The notes: generated from the sequence alone by a model not told the origin. 64,000 nt of DNA from an uncultured Alphaproteobacteria bacterium (GCA_913051655.1 CAJXHI010000009.1:1-64000); one strand, 5' to 3'; shown: positions 1 through 9,905, numbered from the stretch's first letter. A program made the numbers and translations.

Positions 1-395
1 TGTCTTCACCTTCTTTTGTGGCCTGAAGAAATGTTTGGTGACACAACATTTTTGCGCCCGAACCTTTGAATGGGTGGGGCATGCATCGCGACAAACTTCT
101 CTTCCCGGCTCAGCCGCGCGAGGGAAAAATGCTCTGCTGCTTGGGTAAGAGATATTTCCAATTCTTGGTCAAGCGGTTTGCCACCAAACACCGCTAAATC
201 CAACCCTGCCTCAGACGTATTGATCTGAACGCTCAGCGCGCCTTTGCGGCTGACTCCTGCTATTGCTAGGGCTTTATCCTTAGGTAGCGCATCGCGAAAC
301 TCTGGCCGGATGAGATCACATTGATCAATATCAATCACCCGATCCGACCCGCGTGCGTGAAACCCTGCAAGCGCCGCTTTCTTGGTGCGCCACGC
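1..395 (-). pseudogene. Remnant of 23S rRNA m5U methyltransferase (RlmD/RumA type)
   Basis: Fragment of a class I SAM-dependent RNA (uracil-C5) methyltransferase that continues left of the window. The minus-strand reading carries family blocks in order: RTKKAALAGFHARGSDRV, AVFGGKPLD, and PPIQRFGR. The expected next block, FLQATKEGE, is present but in another frame, so there is an indel near positions 30-37. At the other end the reading meets a TAA at 396-398, and the first 80 or so residues of the family are missing; sequence beyond that stop belongs to an ABC transporter remnant. The gene is therefore both truncated and frameshifted. The open stretch 6-338 is only a piece of it. Confidence 0.75.
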
Positions 396-399
396 TTAA

Positions 400-1125
400 A
401 AAGTCGCCCGACGGCGCGATGGTGGATAGACGATGTGCTATGACCAGTACGACTTTACCTTACATCACCCGTTCAAGGGCGGCTTGGATGGAGGCTTGAA
501 GGTCGCTGTGAAGCGCGCTTGTGACTCCGTATAGAATAAGGTTTGGGGCGTCCTTAAGCAGTGCGCACGCCAGTACGATAGGTTGGCGCTGACCCCCTTG
601 AGAGTATTACGCACCGCTCACCAAGGTGCGCATAATAATGTGTCCATTATTGTTGACGATATCGCGATAAACTCATCGGCCTCAGCTTTTTCTATCGTTG
701 GCAGAATATCTTCGTCACTGGCGTCTGGACGGCCGTAACGGATTTCGTCTGCTGCAGAACAGTTAAACATGGATGTTTCCGCTGTCACCGTGCCGATTTT
801 ATTGCGCAGACTGTCTTTTGTCATATCCTGTAGAGTCTAGCCGTAAATCGATATTACCCCCTTTTCACGCCCATACGCAAAGCTGAGGTTATCGAATTGG
901 GTTTCATCCTTGTTCGCAATGGGGCCTGCATCCAGCACGACGTTAAGGATTGTAACCAAAAGTGCGGCGGTGATCATTTCGCAACGGCCTGAAAAGATGA
1001 TCGCTATAGAACCGATAAGAATGGCAAAATAGCTTCCTTGCAGGTAGTAATGGATAAAGGTTTAGAGCCGTTGTAGTGTTGTACCATTGGCAGGGAATAG
1101 AGTATCGATCCATTTTTGAGTTATG
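400..1125 (-). pseudogene. Remnant of second ABC exporter half-transporter
   Basis: Decayed relative of the intact exporter gene just upstream (1131-2960). Reading the minus strand, one can still follow an N-terminal piece (IDTLFPANGTTLQRL, then YLQGSYFAIL), a jump to the ATPase start (FDNLSFAYGR), DSLRNKIGTVTAETSMFN with EIRYGRPDASDED (618-824), a corrupted Walker B (LILYGVTSALHSD, where LLLDEATSALDSE is expected), a TAA, and the H-loop segment VIAHRLSTIA. Most of the membrane domain is deleted, there are several frameshifts and stops, and the 3' end is joined to the methyltransferase remnant near 395-410. A normal gene would be about 600 codons. It probably encoded the partner of the intact half-transporter, which is inference from adjacency. 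Confidence 0.8.
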
Positions 1126-1130
1126 CGCTC

Positions 1131-2960
1131 TTAGTCTACATTTATAAATCCGCCGGATTGACGCGCCCAGAAACTGGCATACAGTCCCCCTTTTACGATC
1201 AGCGCACTATGCGTTCCGTCTTCAACAATTTTTCCATTATCCATCACTAATATTCGATCCATATGAGCTATCGTGGACAGGCGATGTGCAATTGCGATAA
1301 CAGTTTTTCCGCTCATCATTTTGTAAAGCGTGTCTTGGATCGCTGCTTCGACTTCGCTATCTAGCGCGCTTGTAGCTTCGTCCAACAAAAGAATAGGTGC
1401 GTCTTTCAAGATCACGCGAGCAAGCGCAATGCGTTGGCGTTGCCCACCTGACAGTTTCACACCACGCTCCCCAACTTCGGCGTCATAACCGCCGCGTCCG
1501 CTCGGGTCCTGAAGGCTAAGAATGAACTCATGCGCTTGTGCTTTTTGGGCGGCCGCAACAACGTCGGCTTTACTTGCATGTTTTTTGCCATAGCGGATGT
1601 TGTCGTGTACAGAACGGTGTAAAAGGCTGCTGTCTTGTTGCACCATTCCAATGTGGCTGCGCAGGCTGTCTTGTGTGGCACGTGATATATCTTGCCCGTC
1701 AATCTCTATCTTTCCGCTTTCGATATCATAAAACCGTAATAACAATTTCAAAAGCGTTGTTTTTCCTGCACCAGAGCGACCAACGAGCCCGATTTTTTCA
1801 CCTGCATGAATTGTGAGATCTAATTGGTTCAAGCCACCACTATCTTTGCCGTAATGATGTGAGAGCGCGCTAACCCGAATGTCGGCTTTGCTAACGGCAA
1901 GAGGTGTTGCTTCATATTTGTCCACAAGCTGTAAAGGTTGGGCAATTGTGCGCATGCCTTCGGACACAACGCCCAACTCACGGAAAAAACTAGTCACTGC
2001 CCACATAATCCAGCCAGTCATCGCATTAAGTCGTAACACCAAAGCAGAGGCTGCTGCTACAACGCCGACGGATGACGCGCCACTTGACCATAAATATATC
2101 GCCCAGCCGATCACGCTTACAAGCAAGAAACCGTTAAGAATGGTAAGGGCCACATCCATTGTGGTGTAAATGCGCATCTCTTTTTTTACAGTTTCGCGCG
2201 TAAATGAAATAGCATCACGCGCATAATCCAATTCATCCATTCCATCAGTAAACATTTTGACAGTTTGAATATTCGTATACCCGTCTACAATTCGTCCATT
2301 GAGTTTAGAGCGCGCATCAGATGATGCTTCAGAAGCAGGACCAACATGGATCACAACCCAACGCGCCAATAAAATATAGGCTGCAAACCAGATAATAAGT
2401 GGAAAGGCGAGTTGTGGATCCGTTACCCATAGAATAATTGCTGAGCCAACAACATATGCCACAGAATAGCTCATTGCGTCAAAGAGCTGGAACACAACTT
2501 CATTAGCCGCGGGTGGCGCTTGCATTACACGATTGGCAATCCGACCAGCAAAGTCATTTTCAAACCATCCCACTGACTGGCGCAACACATGTCGATGTGC
2601 ACGCCATCTGATTAACGTCCCAAGATTCGGCATCATAGTGTTGTTTATCAAGGCGACGTGTGCACCAAAAACAATGGGTCGGATGAAAAGGATAAGCAAA
2701 CCTACAACGACCAAAGTCGCGCCGTATTGCTCCCAAACCAAATTAGGATCGCCCTGCATGACGTCAACAAGCCAGCCTATGAAATAGATAAGCGCAATCT
2801 CAATACTGGCGACGAGGCAGGACAAAACAACCAAAATGCCAAAGACGCCATAAAAAGGACGACAATAGTCTTTGATAAATGGATATAACCGGTTTGGAGG
2901 AACATCGGTTTCGCGATAATTTTCAAATGGATCAACGAGATTTTCAAAAAATCGAAACAT
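1131..2960 (-). CDS. ABC exporter, fused permease and ATPase (MsbA-like)
   Basis: Half-size type IV ABC exporter, about 609 residues, inner membrane. The first 330 residues form a six-helix membrane domain; the rest is the ATPase with Walker A GRSGAGKT (about residue 395), Q-loop MVQQDSS, signature LSGGQRQRIALAR (about 506), Walker B ILLLDEATSALDSE and H-loop AIAHRLSTIA. All catalytic residues are intact. I prefer the ATG at 2960, giving MFRFFENLVDP, over one three codons earlier. Substrate cannot be read from sequence; relatives export lipids, drugs or peptides. The next gene in the same direction is a dead relative, so this protein may have lost a heterodimer partner or may act as a homodimer. 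Confidence 0.93.
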   Translation of the reverse strand: MFRFFENLVDPFENYRETDVPPNRLYPFIKDYCRPFYGVFGILVVLSCLVASIEIALIYFIGWLVDVMQGDPNLVWEQYGATLVVVGLLILFIRPIVFGAHVALINNTMMPNLGTLIRWRAHRHVLRQSVGWFENDFAGRIANRVMQAPPAANEVVFQLFDAMSYSVAYVVGSAIILWVTDPQLAFPLIIWFAAYILLARWVVIHVGPASEASSDARSKLNGRIVDGYTNIQTVKMFTDGMDELDYARDAISFTRETVKKEMRIYTTMDVALTILNGFLLVSVIGWAIYLWSSGASSVGVVAAASALVLRLNAMTGWIMWAVTSFFRELGVVSEGMRTIAQPLQLVDKYEATPLAVSKADIRVSALSHHYGKDSGGLNQLDLTIHAGEKIGLVGRSGAGKTTLLKLLLRFYDIESGKIEIDGQDISRATQDSLRSHIGMVQQDSSLLHRSVHDNIRYGKKHASKADVVAAAQKAQAHEFILSLQDPSGRGGYDAEVGERGVKLSGGQRQRIALARVILKDAPILLLDEATSALDSEVEAAIQDTLYKMMSGKTVIAIAHRLSTIAHMDRILVMDNGKIVEDGTHSALIVKGGLYASFWARQSGGFINVD

Positions 2961-3153
2961 TACTAACAATCCTATGGCCGATAAAAGCCGATTAGATCAT
3001 CGATAATTGGAATTTTGTAAAGTTCGAAAATTTTATAGTTATGTCAACGACCTCATTTGCCTGCGCTTGCGGATGGTTGGCGTATCAGTTAGGTCAGGAA
3101 ATTTCCTACGGCCAATTCATCGCGCCTCAAGCGCAATCTCAAAGGTTTTGGAT

Positions 3154-4311
3154 TTACCGGATTATACGCAGCAGATCTGCTTTATTTAAGCGAAACTCTG
3201 ACGCAATCCAACGGGCCTCACAGTCTTTCAAGACATGCCCCAATTCTACACCTTGGAAGCGATTTTTCAAATCTTGACCGTTCAACGGAAATTGCGCCAA
3301 AGCGCCTCGTTTTGCGCTGTCTATATCAGGCTTATTAATCGGAATTTCGAATAATGCAGCCCTTAGTGCAAGACTGATTAAAGCAATATGTTCACCGTGT
3401 CGATATCCCAGTTCATGCGGTGGCATGGTATTGGAAATGCAAGCCCTGAGCGTTTCATAAGTTTTGGTTTGCTGATTACTGAGACGCAATTGATGTTGCA
3501 CATCCTGTCCTCCCAGAACGGCAAGCCGTCCAATTGTGTCAGATGGCAGGCCATTTTCGATTTCAAGATGCACAAAAAGGGAAAGTAGCCGATCATCAGC
3601 CCCCGCGAGGATTTTTTGCAACACACCTGATGAGCGCATGACAGCTATGCTAGGGCTTGGATCAGGAGCTGCCAGAAGCTTTATCATTTCTGCGCTGATG
3701 CGTTCCTTTGATAATCGTTCTAACCCATCGAGGTTTGTAGCAATCGCGGCAAGCGCCTCTGCATCAAAGCCTTCCTGCGTACTGCCATACCAAGCTGAAA
3801 AGCGAAAAAACCTTAAGATCCGCAGGTAATCTTCTTGAATCCTTTTAGCCGCGTCATTTATGAAGCGTAGTCGGCGCGAGCGCAAATCTTCCAGTCCGTC
3901 AAGCGGATCTATCACTCTCCCATCTGCCGTTGCGTAGAGTGCGTTCACTGTGAAATCGCGTCTTTGGGCATCCTCTTTTAGATTGGAGGAAAATGTTACC
4001 TCTGCGTGACGCCCATCTGTTGCCAAATCTTTGCGGAAAGTTGTGATTTCAAAGCTCTGATCCTCCATGATCAAAGTAACGGTTCCATGTTTGATCCCCG
4101 TTGGTACGAATGCGATACCGGCATTTTTTGCTAGTGAGGCGGTCACTTCTGGGGGTGATGCGCTTGCTATATCAATATCTTCGACCTCATACCCCAAAAG
4201 GTCATTACGGACGCATCCCCCCACAAAGTAGGTTTCGTGGCCTGCGTCCGACAATAGGCCTATAACCCGTTGTGCGCTCGGCGCAATGATCCATGACCCT
4301 CTGATTTTCAT
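3154..4311 (-). CDS. cca: CCA tRNA nucleotidyltransferase
   Basis: Adds or repairs the 3' CCA end of tRNAs using CTP and ATP. 385 residues, a class II (poly(A) polymerase-like) nucleotidyltransferase. The head domain shows GGCVRNDLLG (about 31-40) with the metal-binding VEDIDIA following, then RRDFTVNAL and the DPLDGLEDL segment; the neck follows with RIQEDYLRILRFFRF. The start ATG overlaps the stop of the upstream CoA pyrophosphatase gene by four bases (ATGA), so the two are translationally coupled. It is the last gene of hslO-nudix-cca. Confidence 0.95.
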   Translation of the reverse strand: MKIRGSWIIAPSAQRVIGLLSDAGHETYFVGGCVRNDLLGYEVEDIDIASASPPEVTASLAKNAGIAFVPTGIKHGTVTLIMEDQSFEITTFRKDLATDGRHAEVTFSSNLKEDAQRRDFTVNALYATADGRVIDPLDGLEDLRSRRLRFINDAAKRIQEDYLRILRFFRFSAWYGSTQEGFDAEALAAIATNLDGLERLSKERISAEMIKLLAAPDPSPSIAVMRSSGVLQKILAGADDRLLSLFVHLEIENGLPSDTIGRLAVLGGQDVQHQLRLSNQQTKTYETLRACISNTMPPHELGYRHGEHIALISLALRAALFEIPINKPDIDSAKRGALAQFPLNGQDLKNRFQGVELGHVLKDCEARWIASEFRLNKADLLRIIR

Positions 4312-4946
4312 GGCTCAAAGCAATCTGCAAAAGCGCGCAACATCCGCGCGGTAGCACCCCATATATAATGTGGGCCATATGGAATCGTGAAATAGCGCCA
4401 GTCGTATCCCATGTAGCGGCGTTTACAAATTGTGTAATTCTGAGGTTGCATCAGAAAATCAAAGGGGACGCGAAAGACTTCATCCACCTCGTCAATTTCT
4501 GGAACTGGATAGAACAAACCCTTGATATAGCCGACAACCGGGGTAACGCGAAAGCCGGTGATTGTAATGTGATCGGGCAAAGACCCTAATACGTCAACCT
4601 GAGTAGGGGAAAGTGCGATTTCTTCTTGCGCCTCTCTTAATGCCGCTTCAATGGCTGTGGCATCGCAGGGATCTATTTTTCCTCCGGGAAAGGCGACCTG
4701 ACCGGGGTGGTTTTTCAATGCAGGGGATCGTTTGGTCAAGATTATATAGGGTATGCCATCTTGGATTTGAATAGCAATCAGTACAGCTGCACTGCACAAA
4801 TCCTTTTTTTTAAAATTCTGTCGGTTAGCATTCAGATCACAATCAGACGATCCCCGAGTGAGGTTTTGCAAAGCGCTTCGCAAATGGGTTTTAAGCGGCT
4901 CACCTGTCAGCCGCATCAAATCCGACTGTTTTGGCATCAAGTGCAT
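4308..4946 (-). CDS. NUDIX hydrolase, CoA pyrophosphatase type
   Basis: Likely hydrolyses CoA or its derivatives to 4'-phosphopantetheine and 3',5'-ADP. 212 residues. The NUDIX box is clear: a GGKIDP start, then AALREAQEEIAL, preceded by the CoA-type block LTKRSPALKNHPGQVAFPGG. The start at 4946 has GGAG six bases upstream, though it overlaps the end of hslO by 47 bases; a shorter start at 4916 would reduce the overlap but lacks an obvious ribosome site. Downstream it overlaps cca by four bases. Assignment to the CoA subfamily rests on the LTKR and PGQVAFPGG blocks. Confidence 0.9.
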   Translation of the reverse strand: MHLMPKQSDLMRLTGEPLKTHLRSALQNLTRGSSDCDLNANRQNFKKKDLCSAAVLIAIQIQDGIPYIILTKRSPALKNHPGQVAFPGGKIDPCDATAIEAALREAQEEIALSPTQVDVLGSLPDHITITGFRVTPVVGYIKGLFYPVPEIDEVDEVFRVPFDFLMQPQNYTICKRRYMGYDWRYFTIPYGPHYIWGATARMLRAFADCFEP

Positions 4947-5883
4947 AATGCGCTCCGCAAAACTGGCAATCCGCCGTCACATTTCCGTCTTCGGTAGTCA
5001 TGGTTTCAATGTCTTTGGCAGAATAAATAGACAAAGACTGGCGCACCTTTTTTTCAGAACAGGAACATCCAAATTCGACTGTTTGGGGTTCAAAAACTCT
5101 GGGGCTTTCTTCGTGAAAGAGTCGTGTGAGGAGCGTGGTTGGCGTTATTTTTGGTCCAATCAATTCAAGTTCTTCAACGGTATCAAGGTGGTAATTGACC
5201 CTTTTCCAGTTTTCTTCTGTTTCTCCGCTCACAAGATCCGCGGCCGCCAGAAGCCCCGACTCACCTGATCCGCCACCAGAGGCGAAAAATTGGTTCGCCT
5301 TTGGCATATGTTGCAACATTATGCCACCCGCGCGCCAATGTTCGGCGACACCGGGTTCGCTTACTCTGCCGTAGCTGAGTGAAAATTTTGTGGGTAATTG
5401 TTCGGACTGGGCAAAATAGGCTTCAGCACTTTCAGAAAGAGAGGTTCCACACAAAGGTGTGATACCTTGGTAAGGTTGGGTTCCTTTGCCTTGGTCAATC
5501 AAAATGGCAAAATACCCCTCGCCGATTTGGTCCATTGGGTGCCCTTCGATTAGTTTAACAGCATCAAAGCTCGCATAGGCGCGAATGCATGCCGCCTCAC
5601 CTTCTTTTTTCGGACCATAATAATCGGTTGCAATCATGCGTACTGGGCCCTTGGATTGGACCTGTAGGGACAATTTCCAACGTAGCTTCACCGTTTGTCC
5701 GATCAAAGCCGTTAAAAGGGTCATTTCCGCAACAAGCGCTTCTACAGCTGGGGGATAAGCATGCTGTTTCAGCACACCGCTGAGCACACCATCGAGTCGT
5801 GCGACGCGCCCGCGGATATCGGATTTGTCCAATTGAAAGGGCAGGACTGTGTCGTCCCAGATAAGCTCTGCGCCGCGAAACAT
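4900..5883 (-). CDS. hslO: Hsp33 redox-regulated chaperonin
   Basis: Cytoplasmic holdase activated by oxidative unfolding. 327 residues from the chosen ATG at 5883, which has GGGGA just upstream; an in-frame start ten codons earlier is less likely. The C-terminal zinc redox switch is complete: CSC about 270 residues in and CQFC near the end (CxC then CxxC). First gene of a minus-strand operon with the CoA pyrophosphatase and cca. It is divergent from the NUDIX gene starting at 5963, leaving about 80 bases for two promoters. Confidence 0.94.
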   Translation of the reverse strand: MFRGAELIWDDTVLPFQLDKSDIRGRVARLDGVLSGVLKQHAYPPAVEALVAEMTLLTALIGQTVKLRWKLSLQVQSKGPVRMIATDYYGPKKEGEAACIRAYASFDAVKLIEGHPMDQIGEGYFAILIDQGKGTQPYQGITPLCGTSLSESAEAYFAQSEQLPTKFSLSYGRVSEPGVAEHWRAGGIMLQHMPKANQFFASGGGSGESGLLAAADLVSGETEENWKRVNYHLDTVEELELIGPKITPTTLLTRLFHEESPRVFEPQTVEFGCSCSEKKVRQSLSIYSAKDIETMTTEDGNVTADCQFCGAHYALDAKTVGFDAADR

Positions 5884-5962
5884 TAGAATTCCCCAAATTG
5901 ATGATTTGTGCAATACCCTGTCTGAGACCCTTGAGCAAGGCAGGCCGCAAAGGAAGAATACA

Positions 5963-6412
5963 ATGATACGTCGTTTCGGTGAGAGCGTAAAGAATGATAT
6001 TTCCTACACTCGGCGCCCTGGGGTATATGCATTGTTGCCGATCAGGCAAAACCTTTTGCTGACACATCAAAATGCGCCCGAACCAGAATTTCAACTGCCA
6101 GGAGGAGGCATTGATCCGGGTGAAAATCCTATCACGGCCTTGCATCGTGAAGTGATGGAGGAAACAGGATGGGTGATTGATAGGCCTAAACGTATTGGCG
6201 CATTCCGGCGATTTGTGTTCATGCCTGAATATGATCTCTGGGCAGAAAAACTCTGTACTGTTTATCTTGCCTTTCCCGTACTGCGCCGGAGCTCTCCGAC
6301 AGAAGAGGGTCACTCAGACTTTATTTTACCTGCGAAATTGGCGTTGGAGCTTGTAGAAAATCCGGGTGACCGACAGTTTATTTTAAATTTCATTACGGGC
6401 AATATTTTTTAA
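5963..6412 (+). CDS. NUDIX hydrolase
   Basis: 149 residues with one NUDIX domain: LPGGGIDPGENPITALHREV followed by MEETGW, giving the G-x5-E-x7-REVMEE-x-G pattern intact. The substrate is not readable; small single-domain relatives act on nucleoside diphosphate derivatives. The start at 5963 has AAGGAAGA seven bases upstream; the reading frame is open further upstream but that part overlaps hslO on the other strand and has no ribosome site. A hairpin with a T run follows the stop. Confidence 0.88.
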   Translation: MIRRFGESVKNDISYTRRPGVYALLPIRQNLLLTHQNAPEPEFQLPGGGIDPGENPITALHREVMEETGWVIDRPKRIGAFRRFVFMPEYDLWAEKLCTVYLAFPVLRRSSPTEEGHSDFILPAKLALELVENPGDRQFILNFITGNIF

Positions 6413-6422
6413 AGCGACATTG

Positions 6423-6455
6423 GATGCCTATGAAAAGGCATGACAATTTTTTCTA
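6423..6455 (+). terminator. Probable intrinsic terminator after the NUDIX gene
   Basis: Six-base stem ATGCCT / AGGCAT with a six-base loop, followed a few bases later by a run of six T. It lies 11 bases after the stop of the gene at 5963-6412. The stem is short, so the call is moderate. Confidence 0.5.
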
Positions 6456-6574
6456 GGAGCTTATTCTTCTATGAAGCAATAGAGCGTGAATAATTTTTCG
6501 CACAAAAACACGACATTACATTTAGGGTGTCGAAGAAGCTGGTGTGATGAATTGAAATATTTTGGCCAAGTGCT

Positions 6575-7801
6575 TCAAACGACAAACTGTGCCATGATCT
6601 CATCATTCGTGATATCAGAATAGGAAAACCCAGCCTCATCCAGACGTTTGAAAAAATTTTCAAATCGATCGGCCGATTTGGTTTCGATGCCAATTAGAAT
6701 TGACCCGAAATTTCGCGCGCTTTTTTTCAGGTATTCGAAGCGCGTGATGTCGTCCTCCGGCCCGAGAAAATTAAGGAATTCTTTCAACGCGCCGGGTCGT
6801 TGTGGCATTCGCAAGATAAGGTATTTTTTGAGCCCGGCAAATCGTTGAGCGCGTTCTTTGACTTCCGGTAGACGCTCAAAATCAAAATTTCCGCCGGTTG
6901 ACAGGCACACTACTTGTCGCCCGGCGATGGAACGGCCCAGATCCTTTAACGCATCAATTGCGAGTGCCCCTGCAGGTTCAAGAACGATTCCCTCCACATT
7001 CAGCATATCGAGCATAGTTAGACAAATCCGATCCTCGGGGATACGAACGACATTAGCTAATCCCACGTCTTTGAGTCTGTCCCAAGTTCTTTGCCCAATT
7101 TGACCGACAGCGGCCCCATCTGCAAACGTATCCACCTTATTCAGTTTGATGGGTTTCCCTGATATCAACGCTGCCCAAAGGCATGCCCCACCTAAAGGTT
7201 CGACCAATGTATACTGGGACCTATTTTCAAAATAGCTGATCATCCCAGCGGATAAACCACCACCTCCAACAGGCAGAATAATCTGATCGGGCACACCGCC
7301 CAGTTGTTGTTCGATTTCAACGGCGACGGATGCTTGTCCCTCTATAACGTCCTCATCGTCAAATGGGGATAGGAAATGGGCGGCATGTTCAGCGCAATAA
7401 GCCTGCGCGGCGTTGAGACAATCGTCAAAATAGTCACCCACCAATTCGATGGTCACCTGATCACCACCAAACATTTTTGTCTTTTGAATTTTTTGTTGTG
7501 GCGTTGTGACGGGCATAAAAATCCGTCCGCTTACCCCAAACTGTCGGCACATATATGCGACGCCTTGGGCATGGTTTCCAGCACTTGCGCAAACGAAATC
7601 TTTTTGATCTGACAATTTGCGCATTGCATTAAAGGCCCCGCGCAATTTGTATGAGCGCACGGGCGAAAGATCTTCGCGTTTGAGCCAGATATCGGCCTCG
7701 TAGATTGCGCTCAGGTGTTCATTTTTCTGCAACGGGGTCGGTGCAAAAACAGCCCGAAGGGCTGCTTCGGCCTCCTTAGCAAAGTTTTGAAAATCGCTCA
7801 T
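6575..7801 (-). CDS. ilvA: Threonine ammonia-lyase (threonine deaminase), short form
   Basis: Deaminates threonine to 2-oxobutanoate, the first step toward isoleucine. 408 residues, PLP-dependent fold II. The PLP lysine sits in SYKLRGAFNAM (about residue 54), the substrate loop is SAGNHAQGVA, and the phosphate-binding glycines are PVGGGGLSAG. A single regulatory ACT-like domain occupies the last 85 or so residues (LRMPQRPGALKEFL onward), as in short biosynthetic forms. The start at 7801 is preceded by AAAAAAGAGAG; the open frame continues 27 codons upstream without a ribosome site. Confidence 0.92.
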   Translation of the reverse strand: MSDFQNFAKEAEAALRAVFAPTPLQKNEHLSAIYEADIWLKREDLSPVRSYKLRGAFNAMRKLSDQKDFVCASAGNHAQGVAYMCRQFGVSGRIFMPVTTPQQKIQKTKMFGGDQVTIELVGDYFDDCLNAAQAYCAEHAAHFLSPFDDEDVIEGQASVAVEIEQQLGGVPDQIILPVGGGGLSAGMISYFENRSQYTLVEPLGGACLWAALISGKPIKLNKVDTFADGAAVGQIGQRTWDRLKDVGLANVVRIPEDRICLTMLDMLNVEGIVLEPAGALAIDALKDLGRSIAGRQVVCLSTGGNFDFERLPEVKERAQRFAGLKKYLILRMPQRPGALKEFLNFLGPEDDITRFEYLKKSARNFGSILIGIETKSADRFENFFKRLDEAGFSYSDITNDEIMAQFVV

Positions 7802-8320
7802 CTCTCTTTTTTGGCGCAAGGTTTGTGTGAAGGCAAGGACGAAACACCTATCGTAACGAACGCTATTCGATCTAATGGCCATAGATCGTTGTTATAATGC
7901 TGAGCTTGAGTAGAAAAGTCAGCCAAGCAAAAGGGTCTGTGCCAAGCTAAAATCACCCCCGGACAGATGATTACTCCAAAATACAGATGGGTCGTATTCA
8001 CTTAAATAAGGACAAATTAGTTCTGGCATAAGCTAATTCTTTCTTGGGGCTTGTCACAAGAAGATCAAAAGGAGGGTTCAACAAAGGATCAACGAAGTGC
8101 AGGATTGTGATCTTGAACGCGCTAGTGAATTTTCTGACCACCTGTCAAATGGCCTATGCAAAAGTTTAGTAGCCTGTAACATGTTGAATCGCTTATCCTT
8201 GTAATCAAAAAATCGCTATGCTCAGAGGTGCTTGTAATCATCTCTTGCCTTTATCACCCTTGCCCCCTCTGGCAAAAGCGGCTATCCGCGCTGATACGTC
8301 GCTGAAAGGGAATATTGCAA
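7802..8320. other. Intergenic stretch between ilvA and argG
   Basis: About 520 bases between divergent genes. It should hold the promoters of both ilvA (minus) and argG (plus). I see several short open frames but none with a good start and ribosome site, and no RNA gene or riboswitch that I recognise. One plus-strand frame around 8093-8205 reads for nearly 40 codons, but it lacks a supported start. Confidence 0.4.
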
Positions 8321-9589
8321 ATGTCTGCGCCCAAGAAAGTTGTGTTAGCCTATTCCGGTGGTCTTGATACCTCAATAATTTTGAAGTGGTTGCAAACCGA
8401 ATATGGTTGTGAAGTAGTCACCTTTACTGCCGATCTTGGGCAGGGCGAAGAATTAGAGCCCGCACGCCAAAAGGCCGAACTTTTGGGCATTGCACCGGAA
8501 AATATCTACATTGAGGATGTGCGCGAAGAATTTGTGCGTGATTTTGTGTTTCCAATGTTTCGGGCGAATGCGCTGTACGAAGGCCTGTACCTTTTGGGAA
8601 CATCGATTGCACGTCCTTTGATTTCAAAACGCCTCGTTGAAATTGCTACCGAAACGGGTGCAGATGCGGTGGCGCATGGGGCTACTGGTAAAGGCAATGA
8701 TCAGGTGCGTTTTGAACTCTCTGCGTATGCATTAAATCCTGATATCAAAGTGATCGCACCTTGGCGGGAATGGGATCTGTCAAGCCGAACAAAGCTTTTG
8801 GCATTTGCAGAAGAAAATCAAATTCCCATTGCCAAAGATAAACGGGGCGAAGCGCCGTTTTCGGTGGACTCTAACCTGATGCATACGTCTTCTGAAGGCA
8901 AGGTTCTCGAAGATCCTGCGATTGATGCACCTGATTATGTATATCAGCGAACAGTCCACCCCGAAGCAGCACCAGACACGCCAGAGTTCATTGAAATCGA
9001 ATTTCAGGGTGGGGATGCTGTGTCGATCAATGGTGATGCCTTGTCTCCTGCGGCGTTGCTGACACGTCTGAATGAATTGGGCGGGGCACATGGGATCGGG
9101 CGACTTGACCTCGTTGAGGGGCGGTTTGTGGGTATGAAATCCCGTGGCATATATGAAACACCTGGCGGTACGATCTTGCTCGAAGCACATCGCGGGATTG
9201 AACAAATCACTCTTGATCGCGGCGCAGCGCATCTAAAGGATGAATTGATGCCCAAATATGCAGAACTGATTTATAATGGGTTTTGGTTTTCCCCTGAACG
9301 GGATATGCTGCAAGCTCTGATAGACAAGTCACAAGAATATGTAACTGGGAACGTACGCCTCAAGTTGTATAAAGGATCAGTACGCACCGTGGGCCGCTGG
9401 TCAGACTTTAGCCTTTATTCAGAGGCGCATGTTACTTTTGAAGACGATGCCGGTGTATATGATCAAAAAGATGCAGCAGGGTTTATTCAGCTCAATGCCT
9501 TGCGGCTTAAGCTGCTTGGAGCACGTAAGAGGCGGGTAAAACGCCGCGTTGTTCTGCGTGACGGGTTGGATGCGAAAAAAACAAACTGA
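8321..9589 (+). CDS. argG: Argininosuccinate synthase
   Basis: Joins citrulline and aspartate with ATP to give argininosuccinate in arginine synthesis. 422 residues. The PP-loop ATP motif AYSGGLDTS lies about residues 9-17, and the family blocks [12 protein letters not shown] and [13 protein letters not shown] are present. The ATG at 8321 has GAAAGGG 11 bases upstream. It stands alone; its neighbour downstream is rpmJ on the other strand. Confidence 0.97.
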   Translation: MSAPKKVVLAYSGGLDTSIILKWLQTEYGCEVVTFTADLGQGEELEPARQKAELLGIAPENIYIEDVREEFVRDFVFPMFRANALYEGLYLLGTSIARPLISKRLVEIATETGADAVAHGATGKGNDQVRFELSAYALNPDIKVIAPWREWDLSSRTKLLAFAEENQIPIAKDKRGEAPFSVDSNLMHTSSEGKVLEDPAIDAPDYVYQRTVHPEAAPDTPEFIEIEFQGGDAVSINGDALSPAALLTRLNELGGAHGIGRLDLVEGRFVGMKSRGIYETPGGTILLEAHRGIEQITLDRGAAHLKDELMPKYAELIYNGFWFSPERDMLQALIDKSQEYVTGNVRLKLYKGSVRTVGRWSDFSLYSEAHVTFEDDAGVYDQKDAAGFIQLNALRLKLLGARKRRVKRRVVLRDGLDAKKTN

Positions 9590-9640
9590 AAATTTAACAA
9601 ACCGCGTGATGCGAAGTTTAGAATTATATTGTCAAAGGGC

Positions 9641-9766
9641 TTATCCCTGACGAGCTTTGAACCTGCGCTGGGTTTTGTTTATCACGTAAACTCGGCCTTT
9701 ACGACGCACGACGCGGCAGTCGCGGTGACGCTGCTTGAGCGAGCGGAGTGAGTTTTTGACCTTCAT
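9641..9766 (-). CDS. rpmJ: 50S ribosomal protein L36
   Basis: A 41-codon gene on the minus strand. The product begins [17 protein letters not shown] and ends RRFKARQG, the typical 41-residue L36 of alphaproteobacteria, with [16 protein letters not shown] in between. It has a GGAGAAGG ribosome site just before the ATG. It has the form lacking a full four-cysteine zinc site: only one Cys is seen. It sits between argG (convergent) and tRNA-Val. Confidence 0.93.
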   Translation of the reverse strand: MKVKNSLRSLKQRHRDCRVVRRKGRVYVINKTQRRFKARQG

Positions 9767-9830
9767 GGGCCTTCTCCTTCAATCGCGGCGCTGCAATGCG
9801 CCATTTTCATTTACCCCAAGGGGCGCCTTA

Positions 9831-9905
<75 letters not shown>

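Noticed and set aside
5597-6313. Minus-strand frame of 238 codons between hslO and ilvA.
   Set aside because: It overlaps the intact NUDIX gene and hslO, both with clear motifs, and has no recognisable domain.
8093-8205. Small plus-strand open frame upstream of argG (INEVQDCDLERASEFSDHLS).
   Set aside because: The protein-like composition is tempting, but there is no ATG at its beginning and the nearest purine-rich site is too far from the only GTG.
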